DNA from: Litorivita sp050633545
GTDB taxonomy: Bacteria; Pseudomonadota; Alphaproteobacteria; Rhodobacterales; Rhodobacteraceae
Assembly (NCBI GenBank): GCA_050633545.1
Contig: JBOEGS010000008.1
Span: 124,001 to 188,000 of the forward strand
Direction: 5' to 3'
Length of the DNA: 64,000 nucleotides
In this document: piece after piece, positions 25,916 through 34,081 of the stretch
How positions within the stretch are numbered: the first letter of the stretch is position 1
How the letters are laid out: the number at the start of each line of letters is the position of its first letter
Notes under the pieces: generated by a model
Seen by the model: the letters and a program-made list of their open reading frames with translations, nothing else
What the model was told of the DNA's origin: nothing
Database searches by the model: none
Translations under genes and position numbers: made by a program

Positions 25916-26637
25916 GCGGGGAAGGCCTCGCTCAATTCGATCATCGCGGCATCAATGCGCGCACCGTCATGGCCGCGGATCACGATATTCGCGCCGAACA
26001 CCCCGTCTTTGACATAGGGGTAGGAGCCGATGGACAGATCGCCGTATTTCTCGGCCAGATCGCTGAGCGGTCCCGCGATCTCGCCCTCGCCGCGGTTGAT
26101 GCGCAGGCTTTGGCTCAAAAGCGGCGCGCCGCCGGTGAGGGTGGGCAGGACGCTGGCCACCATCGCCTCGAAGACCGCAGGCACGCCCGCCATGACATGC
26201 ACGTTCTGGATTGTGAAGCCCGGCGCGATGCTGACCGGATTGTCGATCAGCGCCGCACCGTCGGGGATGCGCGCCATGCGCAGGCGCGCTTCGTTGATCT
26301 GCCCGCCGCTGCGTTTGTAATGCGCCTCCAAAAGCGCGCGCGCGTCATCGCGCACCGATATGGGCGTGCCGAATGCGGCGGCCACGGCTTCGGCGGTGAT
26401 GTCATCATGGGTCGGGCCGATGCCGCCCGATGTGAACAGGTTGTCATAGGCCGCGCTCAGCGCTTGCACCGCGCCAATAATCGCCGCGCGATCATCGGAC
26501 ACCACCCGCACCTCGCGCAAATCAATGCCCGCGCGGGTCAATTCGCCCGCCAGATGGTGCATATTGGAATCGCGCGTGCGCCCCGACAGGATTTCATCCC
26601 CGATCACAAGCATGGCGGCAGTGGGGTTTGCGGGCAT
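25912..26637 (-). CDS. CinA N-terminal / molybdopterin-binding domain protein
   Basis: 241 residues from the ATG at 26637, with AAGGAGAG 5 bp before it; the frame to 26685 is rejected. It is the single MoCF/CinA N-terminal domain: 'MLVIGDEILSGRTRDSNMHHLAGELTRAGIDLREVRVVSD', 'LFTSGGIGPTHDDITAEAVAAAFG' and 'GVPAVFEAM'. The CinA C-terminal nicotinamide-nucleotide amidase domain is absent, as in the short family members. It may act on a pyrophosphate bond such as ADP-ribose, but the role is unproven. Divergent from sfsA, 46 bp apart. Confidence 0.9.
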   Translation of the reverse strand: MPANPTAAMLVIGDEILSGRTRDSNMHHLAGELTRAGIDLREVRVVSDDRAAIIGAVQALSAAYDNLFTSGGIGPTHDDITAEAVAAAFGTPISVRDDARALLEAHYKRSGGQINEARLRMARIPDGAALIDNPVSIAPGFTIQNVHVMAGVPAVFEAMVASVLPTLTGGAPLLSQSLRINRGEGEIAGPLSDLAEKYGDLSIGSYPYVKDGVFGANIVIRGHDGARIDAAMIELSEAFPA

Positions 26638-26683
26638 CGGCACTCTCCTTGAAACGTCTCCCGCACAGGTATAGGCCTGCCCC

Positions 26684-27403
26684 ATGCGCTTTCAAACCCC
26701 TCTTGAACCTGCCGTGCTGATCCGCCGCTACAAACGGTTTCTGGCCGATATCCGGCTGCACGATGGCACCGAGGCCGTGGCCCATTGCGCCAACCCCGGA
26801 TCGATGATGGGGCTGGCCGAGGCGGGGATGCGCATCTGGGTCGAGCGCAACGATGATCCCAAGAAAAAGCTGCGCTACGGCTGGCGGCTTGTGGATCATG
26901 GGGGCGGGCAGTTCACCGGCGTCGATACATCCGTGCCCAACCGCGCCCTGCGCGAGGCGTTGATGGCGCGGCAATTGGCGCCGTTCGCGCCGTTTGACGA
27001 GATATTGCCCGAACAAAAATACGGGCAAAACAGCCGCATTGATTTCCTGCTGCGCAAGGCGGACGAGGCCGATCTTTATCTGGAGGTGAAATCCGTGACG
27101 CTGTCGCGCCATGCGGGGCTTGCCGAATTTCCCGACAGCGTGACCAAACGCGGCGCAAAACACCTTGAGGAGCTGTGCGAAATGCGCCGCCAAGGCCACC
27201 GCGCCGCGATGCTTTATCTGGTGCAGCGCACCGATTGCACCCGCACGGGTTTGGCCGCCGATATCGACCCCGCCTATGCCGCCGCCTATGCGCGCGCCCG
27301 CGCGGCGGGGGTCGAGGCCTATGCCTACGCCTGCAATATCACGCCGCAAGAGATCACCATCGGCGCGCCGCTGCCCGCCCCCGCGCCCGAGCACGGCACA
27401 TGA
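26684..27403 (+). CDS. sfsA: DNA/RNA nuclease SfsA family protein
   Basis: 239 residues, the standard length. Family signatures: 'ALIRRYKRFLADI'-like start (VLIRRYKRFLADIRL), 'VAHCANPGSMMGL', 'RIDFLLRKADEADLYLEVKSVTL' (the E-x-K of the nuclease core) and 'FPDSVTKRGAKHLEELCEM'. SfsA was named for sugar fermentation stimulation in E. coli and has a PD-(D/E)XK-like nuclease fold. It is followed after 95 bp by map, a pairing seen in other Rhodobacterales. Confidence 0.94.
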   Translation: MRFQTPLEPAVLIRRYKRFLADIRLHDGTEAVAHCANPGSMMGLAEAGMRIWVERNDDPKKKLRYGWRLVDHGGGQFTGVDTSVPNRALREALMARQLAPFAPFDEILPEQKYGQNSRIDFLLRKADEADLYLEVKSVTLSRHAGLAEFPDSVTKRGAKHLEELCEMRRQGHRAAMLYLVQRTDCTRTGLAADIDPAYAAAYARARAAGVEAYAYACNITPQEITIGAPLPAPAPEHGT

Positions 27404-27498
27404 ATTGCCGCGCGCCTCTGGCCCTTCGGGCAAAACCGTCCTAAATAGAGGCCAAACGGGCCCATGCGGCCCAGCGATATGATTTGAGCGAGACACCT

Positions 27499-28308
27499 AT
27501 GGGCGAAGAGCACCGCGGCCGCATGACCAAAGACGGCATCCGCATCCATGAAGAGGCGGATTTCGCCGGAATGCATGTGGCCGGAAAACTGGCCGCGACG
27601 ATCCTCGACGAGATCGCCGAACATGTCTTTCCTGGTCAAACCACGGCAGAAATCGACCGTTTGATCGAGGAAAAGGTCAATGCGGCGGGGGCGAAATCGG
27701 CGACCATCGGCTATCGCGGTTATAAACACGCCTCGTGCATTTCGGTGAACCATGTCGTGTGCCACGGCATCCCGAGCGACAAGACCCTAAAAGACGGCGA
27801 TATTTTGAACATCGACGTGACGGTGATCGTGGACGGATGGTATGGCGATACCAGCCGCATGTATGTGGCGGGCAAATTGGGTCGCAAGGCCGAGCGGCTG
27901 ATCGAGGTGACCCATGATGCCTTGATGCGCGGCATCGAGGCCGTCCGCCCCGGCGCGACATTCGGTGATATCGGCCATGCGATCCAAACCTATGTGGAAA
28001 GCCACCGCATGTCGGTGGTGCGCGATTTTTGCGGTCACGGGCTTGGCCGCGTGTTCCATTCGCCGCCCAATGTGTTGCACTACGGGCGTGCGGGAACGGG
28101 TCCGGTTCTGGAAGAGGGGATGTTTTTCACCATCGAGCCAATGGTCAATCTGGGCCGTCCCGAGACCAAGGTTCTGGCCGATGACTGGACAGCCGTGACG
28201 CGCGACAAATCCCTTTCGGCGCAATTCGAGCATTCAATCGGGGTAACCACCGACGGGTTCGAGATTTTCACTCTTTCCCCCGCCGGAACTTTTCACCCCA
28301 CATACTAA
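27499..28308 (+). CDS. map: Type I methionine aminopeptidase
   Basis: 269 residues from ATG 27499 (TTG 27484 is an in-frame alternative). The pita-bread fold residues are visible: 'SVNHVVCHGIPSD' (His), 'NIDVTVIVDGWYGDTSRMY' (two metal Asp), 'GHGLGRVFHSPP' (His) and 'FTIEPMV' and 'QFEHSIGV' (two metal Glu). It removes the initiator methionine from new proteins in the cytoplasm. Confidence 0.95.
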   Translation: MGEEHRGRMTKDGIRIHEEADFAGMHVAGKLAATILDEIAEHVFPGQTTAEIDRLIEEKVNAAGAKSATIGYRGYKHASCISVNHVVCHGIPSDKTLKDGDILNIDVTVIVDGWYGDTSRMYVAGKLGRKAERLIEVTHDALMRGIEAVRPGATFGDIGHAIQTYVESHRMSVVRDFCGHGLGRVFHSPPNVLHYGRAGTGPVLEEGMFFTIEPMVNLGRPETKVLADDWTAVTRDKSLSAQFEHSIGVTTDGFEIFTLSPAGTFHPTY

Positions 28309-28605
28309 TCACAACAGCACTGTTTAAAAATACCGATGCACTGGTGAACCACCCTCTAGGGCTACAGGAAATTTATTACGATTTTGTGTGTTTGCGCGGC
28401 AGGGGAAAGCGCTTTTGGAATTCCCCGCATGCCGCTCCCGCTTGATCTTTGCTGTTTTTTATCAATTGGTTAAATGCGTTTTCTGCGCTTATTGGCTCTT
28501 GATCGGGCCTTGCGGCTGGGCAATACCCTTCCCATCTTGATCCCGCTGCACCGCCGCATGGCAGTTGCAGCGATTCCAATGGATACCTCAAAAGGAGGCC
28601 AGCCT
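28309..28605. other. Intergenic region of 297 bp between map and the TRAP gene
   Basis: AT-richer than its surroundings. It contains the palindrome AAAGCGCTTT (28406-28415) inside a larger GGGGAA/TTCCCC inverted repeat (28402-28426), and a good AAAGGAGG ribosome site at its end for the TRAP gene. No gene is supported in it. Confidence 0.5.
28402..28426. promoter_or_regulatory. Nested inverted repeat upstream of the TRAP binding-protein gene
   Basis: GGGGAA ... TTCCCC arms flank the perfect palindrome AAAGCGCTTT. It lies about 180 bp before the start codon and could be an operator or a terminator remnant of map; no T-run follows. Confidence 0.35.
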
Positions 28606-29652
28606 ATGACCTTGATGAAATCCGCAGCCCTCGCCGCCGTTCTCGGCCTGACCGCCACCGCGTCCTTTGCGCAAGAGGTCACCCTACGTTTTCAACATTT
28701 CGTCTCGCCCAATTCGGCGAATCCGAAATATTTCATCGAGCCTTGGGCCAAAAAGGTCGAAGCCGACAGCAACGGCCGCCTCAAGATCGAGATCGTGCCC
28801 TTCATGCAATTGGGCGGCAAAGCGCCCGAGCAATATGATTATATCCGCGACGGTGTGATCGACGGCGGCTGGGTTATTCCGGGTTATCAGCCGGGACGTT
28901 TTCCCGAAGCCGAGGCGATGGAAATGCCCTTCATGACCACCAAAAGCGCCGAGGAAGCCTCGATCGCGGCGTGGGAATTCACGCAAAAGCACCTTGCCGA
29001 TGATTTCGCCGATGTGCATTTGATCGCCGCCCATATGCATGGCCCCGGCATCGTGCACAAACGCGGCACCGAGATCAAAGCCACCGATGATTTCGACGGG
29101 CTAAAACTGCGCGGTCCCTCGCGCGCGGCGACGATGCTGCTCAATAAACTGGGCGCGACGCCCATCGGCATGCCGGTGCCGGCCTTCCCCGAAGCGCTCT
29201 CTAAAGGCGTGGTGGATGGCGGCGTGATCACATGGGAAATGGCCCCCTCGCTCAAGCTGGACGATCTGGCCGACAGCCACACCGATGTTGCGGGCGACAA
29301 GGCGCTGTATAACCTGTTTTTCATCTGGGCGATGAACAAGGATGTTTATGAGGGGCTGCCCGATGATCTGAAGGCGGTGATCGATGCCAATTCGGGCGAG
29401 ATGGCCTCGGCTTGGGCGGGGCGCGCCCATGACACCGGCGACAAGGACGGCCGCGCCGCGATGGAAGCGGCGGGCAATACGCTTGCGGTGATCAGCCCCG
29501 AGCAAACCGCGCGGATGCAGGCGCTGGGCGAAGAGGTGGTCGCCGACTGGATCGTTGAAGCGGGCAAAAAAGGCCTCGACGGGCAGCTCTTGATCGACGA
29601 TGCCCGCGCCATGGTCGCCAAATCTGCGGGCACCATCCGCCCGCTGAACTAA
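28606..29652 (+). CDS. TRAP transporter substrate-binding protein (DctP family), orphan
   Basis: 348 residues from ATG 28606, with an AAAGGAGG ribosome site. A Sec signal peptide (MTLMKSAALAAVLGLTATASFA) precedes the mature DctP fold: 'FQHFVSPNSANPKYFIEPWAKKVEADSNGRLKIEIVPFMQLGG', 'DFDGLKLRGPSRAATMLLNKLGATPIGMPVPAFPEALSKGVVDG' and 'YNLFFIWAMNKDVYEGLP'. The conserved Arg that binds carboxylates is in 'GLKLRGPSR'. The DctQ and DctM membrane subunits are absent: a terminator follows directly. It must work with a membrane pair encoded elsewhere. Confidence 0.93.
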   Translation: MTLMKSAALAAVLGLTATASFAQEVTLRFQHFVSPNSANPKYFIEPWAKKVEADSNGRLKIEIVPFMQLGGKAPEQYDYIRDGVIDGGWVIPGYQPGRFPEAEAMEMPFMTTKSAEEASIAAWEFTQKHLADDFADVHLIAAHMHGPGIVHKRGTEIKATDDFDGLKLRGPSRAATMLLNKLGATPIGMPVPAFPEALSKGVVDGGVITWEMAPSLKLDDLADSHTDVAGDKALYNLFFIWAMNKDVYEGLPDDLKAVIDANSGEMASAWAGRAHDTGDKDGRAAMEAAGNTLAVISPEQTARMQALGEEVVADWIVEAGKKGLDGQLLIDDARAMVAKSAGTIRPLN

Positions 29653-29673
29653 ACCGCGCCCGCCGCGCGATTG

Positions 29674-29706
29674 AAGGCCGCTTCCCGCGCGGGAGGCGGC
29701 CTTTTT
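29674..29706 (+). terminator. Terminator after the TRAP binding-protein gene
   Basis: AAGGCCGC / GCGGCCTT outer stem (29674-29681 with 29696-29703) enclosing the palindrome TCCCGCGCGGGA, followed by a T-run. It also faces the convergent rsmD gene. Confidence 0.85.
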
Positions 29707-29709
29707 GCG

Positions 29710-30270
29710 TCAGGCTTTTTCGAGCAGGGAAATCACCGTGCCGCCATATTTGCGCGCATCCAGAACCTGCCAACCTTCTGGCGCGGTGATGGCGGCGCTT
29801 TCTTCCCAAACGATCAAGGCCTGATCGTCGATCCATCCGCCCGCCAATGCGGCGCGCAGCGCGGCCTCGCCCATCTGTTTGCCGTAGGGCGGATCGAGAA
29901 ACACCAAATCAAACGGGGCGCCCTCATGGGTGGGCAATTTGCGCGCATCGCGGCGGTAAATCCGACAGGCCGCCTTGGCCTCGCAAAGCGCGATATTTTG
30001 CGTGAGGATTTTTTGCGCCACGCGCCCGTCCTCGACAAAACAGACCTGCGCCGCCCCGCGCGAAAGCGCCTCCAGCCCCAACGCACCGGTGCCTGCAAAG
30101 ATATCGAGCACCCGCGCGCCGCCGATGGGATCGCCAAACCGCCCGCCGCCGAGCACGTTGAACAGGCTCTCGCGCACGCGGTCCGTGGTCGGGCGCAGAT
30201 GCGCGCCCGCATCGCCCTTGCCGACCGAGGCCAAGGCGCGGCCTTTGAATGCCCCCGCGATGATCCTCAT
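29710..30270 (-). CDS. rsmD: 16S rRNA (guanine(966)-N2)-methyltransferase
   Basis: 186 residues. 'MRIIAGAFKGRAL' is the family start, 'VLDIFAGTGALGLEALSRGA' binds SAM and 'LVFLDPPYGKQMG' holds the DPPY catalytic motif of N2-guanine methyltransferases. It methylates G966 of 16S rRNA in the 30S subunit. Its start overlaps the stop of the upstream flavoprotein gene by 4 bp. Confidence 0.95.
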   Translation of the reverse strand: MRIIAGAFKGRALASVGKGDAGAHLRPTTDRVRESLFNVLGGGRFGDPIGGARVLDIFAGTGALGLEALSRGAAQVCFVEDGRVAQKILTQNIALCEAKAACRIYRRDARKLPTHEGAPFDLVFLDPPYGKQMGEAALRAALAGGWIDDQALIVWEESAAITAPEGWQVLDARKYGGTVISLLEKA

Positions 30271-31478
30271 TTGAGCAGGCTCTTGAGATCGGTGTCCGGC
30301 GCCTCGATGAGCGCCGGATCGGGGGATTTGCCCGCGTCGATCAACCGCTTGCCGACCATATAGGCGCGCGGATCATTGGCCGCATCGACCGCCAGCAACC
30401 TGTCCGCGCGGTAATACCAAAAGGACAGCGCGCCCTCCTTGTCACCCCTGCGCGTGATCACGCGGTCATAGCCGCTGTTCAGCCCCGCAATTTGCAATTT
30501 CACGTCATATTGGTCGGACCAGAACCACGGCACGGGCACATAGGGCTGGCCCGCGCCCATCATGTTTTGCGCCACGCATTCGGCCATATCAATGGCGTTG
30601 GGCACCGATTCGAGGCGCAGCACTGCGCCCTCATGCGCGAAGCTGGCGCAATCGCCCGCAGCCCAGATCGACGGATCGGAGGTTTGCCCCAAGGCATTGA
30701 CCTTTATGCCGTTCTCGATCTCGATCCCCGCCGCCTCGGCCAATCCGCTGCACGGGCGGATGCCGACGCCGACCACGGCGAAATCAATCTCCAGCGCGCT
30801 GCCATCGCTCAGTTCGGCGCCGCTGACATGGCCCGCTCCGGTCAACCGCGACAGCCCCGTGCCCTCGCGGATATCGACCCCATGCGCGCCATGCAGGGCG
30901 CGAAAATAGGCCGAGGTCTCGGCGCAGGCAACGCGCTGCAAAATCCGCTCGGCCATCTCGACCAGAACCACCTTGAGCCCGCGCTGCGCCGCGACCGCTG
31001 CGGCCTCCAACCCGATATAGCCGCCGCCCACGATCAGCACCCGTTTGCCCGCGGTGAAATAGGGCGCCATCGCATCGACATCGCGCAGATCGCGCACCGT
31101 GAACACCCCCGCCAGATCGCCGCCGATAGAGGCGGGCAGGCGGATCGGATCGGACCCCGTGGTCAGCGCCAGTTGGTCATAGTCGAGCCGCTCGTTGCCC
31201 GCCAAACTCACGTATTTGTCGTGCGGGTGGATCGCCGCGACCGCGCAGCCCTTGCGCAGGGTGATGTCTTGATCGGCGTAAAAGCTTTCGGGGCGCAGGA
31301 ACAAGCGCTCTTTGTCCATCTCGCCGAGCAGGTATTTTTTCGACAAGGGCGGGCGTTGGTAGGGCGGCGCATCCTCGGCCCCGATCAGCGTGATCCGCCC
31401 GTCAAATCCCAAACCGCGCAGCTTCAAACATAGCGACGCCCCCGCTTGGCCCGCTCCGATCACGACAATATGGCTCAT
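30267..31478 (-). CDS. FAD-dependent ferredoxin/rhodocoxin reductase-type NAD(P)H oxidoreductase
   Basis: 403 residues. FAD-binding start 'HIVVIGAGQAGASLCLKLR', an NAD-binding 'KRVLIVGGGYIGLEAAAVAAQRGLKVVLVE', and the second FAD motif 'IWAAGDCASF' define the two-dinucleotide-binding flavoprotein family. The C-terminal 'WFWSDQYDVKLQIAGL' domain matches the reductases that serve [2Fe-2S] ferredoxins of P450 and dioxygenase systems (ThcD/rhodocoxin reductase type). No ferredoxin or P450 gene lies next to it; it is coupled to rsmD. Confidence 0.9.
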   Translation of the reverse strand: MSHIVVIGAGQAGASLCLKLRGLGFDGRITLIGAEDAPPYQRPPLSKKYLLGEMDKERLFLRPESFYADQDITLRKGCAVAAIHPHDKYVSLAGNERLDYDQLALTTGSDPIRLPASIGGDLAGVFTVRDLRDVDAMAPYFTAGKRVLIVGGGYIGLEAAAVAAQRGLKVVLVEMAERILQRVACAETSAYFRALHGAHGVDIREGTGLSRLTGAGHVSGAELSDGSALEIDFAVVGVGIRPCSGLAEAAGIEIENGIKVNALGQTSDPSIWAAGDCASFAHEGAVLRLESVPNAIDMAECVAQNMMGAGQPYVPVPWFWSDQYDVKLQIAGLNSGYDRVITRRGDKEGALSFWYYRADRLLAVDAANDPRAYMVGKRLIDAGKSPDPALIEAPDTDLKSLLK

Positions 31479-31574
31479 CGCGCCGTCCTCTCATACGTTT
31501 TATGTGGCCCGCGCCCGCGGCGCGCCTATATTAAGGCCCAAGACGTAACACACTCACAGACAGGATAAAGACGA

Positions 31575-32063
31575 ATGACACTGAAGGTTGGAGACAAATT
31601 GCCCGAGGCCACGCTTGTCGGTATGGGCGCCGAGGGCCCCGCACCCGTGGCATTGAGCGAGAAACTCAGCGGGCGCAAAGTGGTGATTTTCGCCGTTCCT
31701 GGCGCCTATACCGGCGTGTGCAGCACGGCCCATGTGCCCAGCTTTATCCGCACCAAAGGCGATTTCGATGCCAAGGGTGTGGACGAGATCATCTGCATCT
31801 CGGTCAACGATCCCTTTGTGATGGGCGCATGGGGCGAGAGCACCGGCGCGACCGAGGCGGGGCTGACCATGCTGGGCGATCCGCAAAGCGAGTTCACCAA
31901 AGCCGTGGGCATGGATTTCACTGCCCCCCCCGCAGGGTTGATCGCGCGCTCCAAACGCTATGCGATGCTGGTCGAGGACGGGGTGGTGACGGTGCTCAAC
32001 GCCGAAGAAAACCCCGGCATGTGCGAAGTCTCGGCGGGCGAGGGGCTTTTGGCCTCGATCTGA
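31575..32063 (+). CDS. Peroxiredoxin (Prx5 type)
   Basis: 162 residues. The peroxidatic centre is 'PGAYTGVC' with Pro42, Thr46 and Cys49 (PxxxTxxC). The start 'VGDKLPEATL' and 'EIICISVNDPFVMGAW' are characteristic of the Prx5 subfamily. It reduces hydrogen peroxide and alkyl peroxides using glutathione or thioredoxin. It stands alone and ends in a strong terminator. Confidence 0.94.
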   Translation: MTLKVGDKLPEATLVGMGAEGPAPVALSEKLSGRKVVIFAVPGAYTGVCSTAHVPSFIRTKGDFDAKGVDEIICISVNDPFVMGAWGESTGATEAGLTMLGDPQSEFTKAVGMDFTAPPAGLIARSKRYAMLVEDGVVTVLNAEENPGMCEVSAGEGLLASI

Positions 32064-32082
32064 GCCGCGCGGCCGTGATGCG

Positions 32083-32119
32083 AAAGGGCGCCCCTATTGG
32101 AAAAGGGGCGCCCTTTTTT
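32083..32119. terminator. Terminator between the peroxiredoxin gene and VPLPA-CTERM gene 1
   Basis: A perfect 12-bp stem (32083-32094 with 32105-32116) with a 10-base loop, followed by T6 on the plus strand; the AAA at the left arm can serve the convergent gene. Confidence 0.92.
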
Positions 32120-32151
32120 GCGTTTTGCCTGCGGCAGCGCGCGGGCGCGGC

Positions 32152-32757
32152 TTAGGCGGCGGCGCTCTTCTTGCGGCGCAGCATGCCCAAACCGCCCAAA
32201 CCGCCAAGCAGCAAGGCCAAACCGGCGGGCAGCGGAACGGCGGCAGGTGTGTTGCCCTCCAAGGTCAGTTGATAGGCCGAATTGGGCGCGGTTTGCCCCG
32301 AGGCTGCGCCAACAACGATGGTGTAGATGCCGGTTTGCGCCAGCGAGAAGCCCGACAAGAGCGGATCGCCAAAGGGGCCGGCGTGCGAAATCTGATCATC
32401 CGCGAAGGTCAGAAAGCTCATCGTGTCAAAATCGCTGCTGTAGAACGCATGGCCCGCCGTCAGACTGTCATCCGCCGAGGTGGTGCCGAAATACAGCGTG
32501 AAGCTGTGATCGAAATTGACGTCGACACGCGTGCCGGTGATGGTGATGCTATCGCCTGCGGTCCCCGAGAAGGACCAAAAATCCAAGGTTCCGGTGGTTC
32601 CTTCGCCGCAGATCCCGCAAACCGACCCGTCGACCGTCCCCGAAACCGTGGTGCCCGGCGCGATGGAGCCTTCATAGACGATCGGCGCGGCCATTGCAGC
32701 CGAGGCGGTCAAAAGGCCTGCTGTTGCGGCGTAAGAAAGTGTTTTCAAAATAGTCAT
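32152..32757 (-). CDS. VPLPA-CTERM sorting domain protein 1
   Basis: 201 residues from ATG 32757 (GAGGG upstream). The signal peptide ends near AAMA. The middle part is beta-rich and resembles a pre-peptidase C-terminal-like domain (GTLDFWSFSGTAGDSITIT ... SLAQTGIYTIVV). The last 28 residues are a sorting tail: VPLPA, a hydrophobic helix rich in Gly and Leu, and a basic RRKK end. In Rhodobacterales such tails are expected to be recognised and cut by a dedicated exosortase (XrtD type). No exosortase gene is in the window. Confidence 0.88.
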   Translation of the reverse strand: MTILKTLSYAATAGLLTASAAMAAPIVYEGSIAPGTTVSGTVDGSVCGICGEGTTGTLDFWSFSGTAGDSITITGTRVDVNFDHSFTLYFGTTSADDSLTAGHAFYSSDFDTMSFLTFADDQISHAGPFGDPLLSGFSLAQTGIYTIVVGAASGQTAPNSAYQLTLEGNTPAAVPLPAGLALLLGGLGGLGMLRRKKSAAA

Positions 32758-32927
32758 CTGTATCCCTCGTTCTCAGCCCGCCCCCAATCAGGGGGGCAGT
32801 TGCGGGACCGTATCACACATTAACGCTACGTTAGCGAAAGACTGCGCAACAACGCGTTTCGCTGGGCGCGACAATCTGGGCAGGGCCGCGATTGTCGCGC
32901 CCGCGCCGCCTCGCGCCGTGCCGCCGG

Positions 32928-33788
32928 TCATCCGTCCGTTTGCGCCGCTTGGTAAAAGGTCCGCGTCGGGAAGGGGATGTCGATCCCGCCCTTGTCAAAG
33001 GCCTCCTTGATGGCGCGGGTCATGTCGGCGCGGAAGGCAAAGTAATCGGAGGCGTCACACCACACACGCACCAGAAAATCGACAGAACTGTCGCCCAGAT
33101 TGGTCACCTGCACAAAGGGTTCGGGATCGCTCAACGCGCGCGGATCCGACAGGATCGTGGCGCGAATGATATCGTCGGCATCCTTGAGGTTGGCGCCATA
33201 TCCGACGCCAAAGGTCCATTCGGCGCGGCGGGTGTTGTTGCTCGAATAATTCGAGATCACATCGCCCCAGACCTGCGAATTGGGAATGATCACCTGCACA
33301 TTGCTGGTATCGGCCAGTTCGGTGAAATTGAGCGAGATGTCCTTGACGGTGCCGGTCTTGCCCGCAACCTCGACGAAATCGCCGATCTTGATCGGGCGGA
33401 ACAGGATGATCATCACCCCCGCCGCGACATTCGACAACGTGCCTTGCAGCGCCAACCCGATGGCCAGCCCCGCCGCACCGATGAGCGCCACGATCGAGGT
33501 GGTTTGAATGCCAAAGGTGTTGAGAACGAACAAGACCGCAAAGGCGAGGATCGTATAGCGCGCGATATTGCCCAAAAAGGCGAAGAGCGTGCTGTCGAGC
33601 CGCGCATAGGTCTCGCCCATTTTGACCAGCCGCCGCCGCGCCCATCCGGCCACGACAAAGCCCAACAGCAAGATCACCAGCGCCGAGAGCACCGATCCCG
33701 CCATAGAGGCCAGAAATTCGAGGGTCAAAACATCGGCAATCGAAGTGCCGTTATAGATTTCGGTCGTCAGTAGCTCTTGCATGTTCAT
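32928..33788 (-). CDS. MscS-family small-conductance mechanosensitive channel
   Basis: 286 residues, the length of E. coli MscS. Three membrane helices (about 25-50, 65-90, 100-125), the last being the Gly/Ala-rich pore helix 'LIGAAGLAIGLALQGTLSNVAAGVMIILFRPIKIGDFVEV', then the cytoplasmic beta domain 'GKTGTVKDISLNFTEL' and 'IIPNSQVWGDVISNYSSNNTRRAEWTFGVGY'. It opens on osmotic downshift. It is coupled to phhB by a 4-bp overlap. Confidence 0.93.
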   Translation of the reverse strand: MNMQELLTTEIYNGTSIADVLTLEFLASMAGSVLSALVILLLGFVVAGWARRRLVKMGETYARLDSTLFAFLGNIARYTILAFAVLFVLNTFGIQTTSIVALIGAAGLAIGLALQGTLSNVAAGVMIILFRPIKIGDFVEVAGKTGTVKDISLNFTELADTSNVQVIIPNSQVWGDVISNYSSNNTRRAEWTFGVGYGANLKDADDIIRATILSDPRALSDPEPFVQVTNLGDSSVDFLVRVWCDASDYFAFRADMTRAIKEAFDKGGIDIPFPTRTFYQAAQTDG

Positions 33789-34081
33789 CCTGCCAGTTGG
33801 TCCATCTTGCGCGCCAGCTTGGCATCCAGCGGCGTCAATCCGCCCGCGTCATGGGTCGTCAATGTGACCTCGACGCGGTTATAGATATTGCTCCATTCGG
33901 GGTGGTGGTCCCATTTCTCCGCCCAGATCGCCGCACGGGTCATAAAGGCGAAAGCCTCGGGAAAATCCTCGAAAGTGAAGGTCTTGCTCAACGCATCGCG
34001 GGTCTCGTCGACGTGCCATCCGGTCGCCAATAGCGGCTCCAGCAGGGGGCCGCGTCCGGTGTCGCTCAAGCGGTCAGTCAT
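33785..34081 (-). CDS. phhB: 4a-hydroxytetrahydrobiopterin dehydratase (pterin-4a-carbinolamine dehydratase)
   Basis: 98 residues, typical length. 'FTRAAIWAEKWDHHPEWSNIYNRVEVTLTTHDAGGLT' contains the HHPEW active motif. The enzyme recycles the pterin cofactor of aromatic amino acid hydroxylases. No phenylalanine hydroxylase gene is in the window. It overlaps both its neighbours by 4 bp, so the three genes (FemAB-like, phhB, MscS) form one operon. Confidence 0.93.
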   Translation of the reverse strand: MTDRLSDTGRGPLLEPLLATGWHVDETRDALSKTFTFEDFPEAFAFMTRAAIWAEKWDHHPEWSNIYNRVEVTLTTHDAGGLTPLDAKLARKMDQLAG

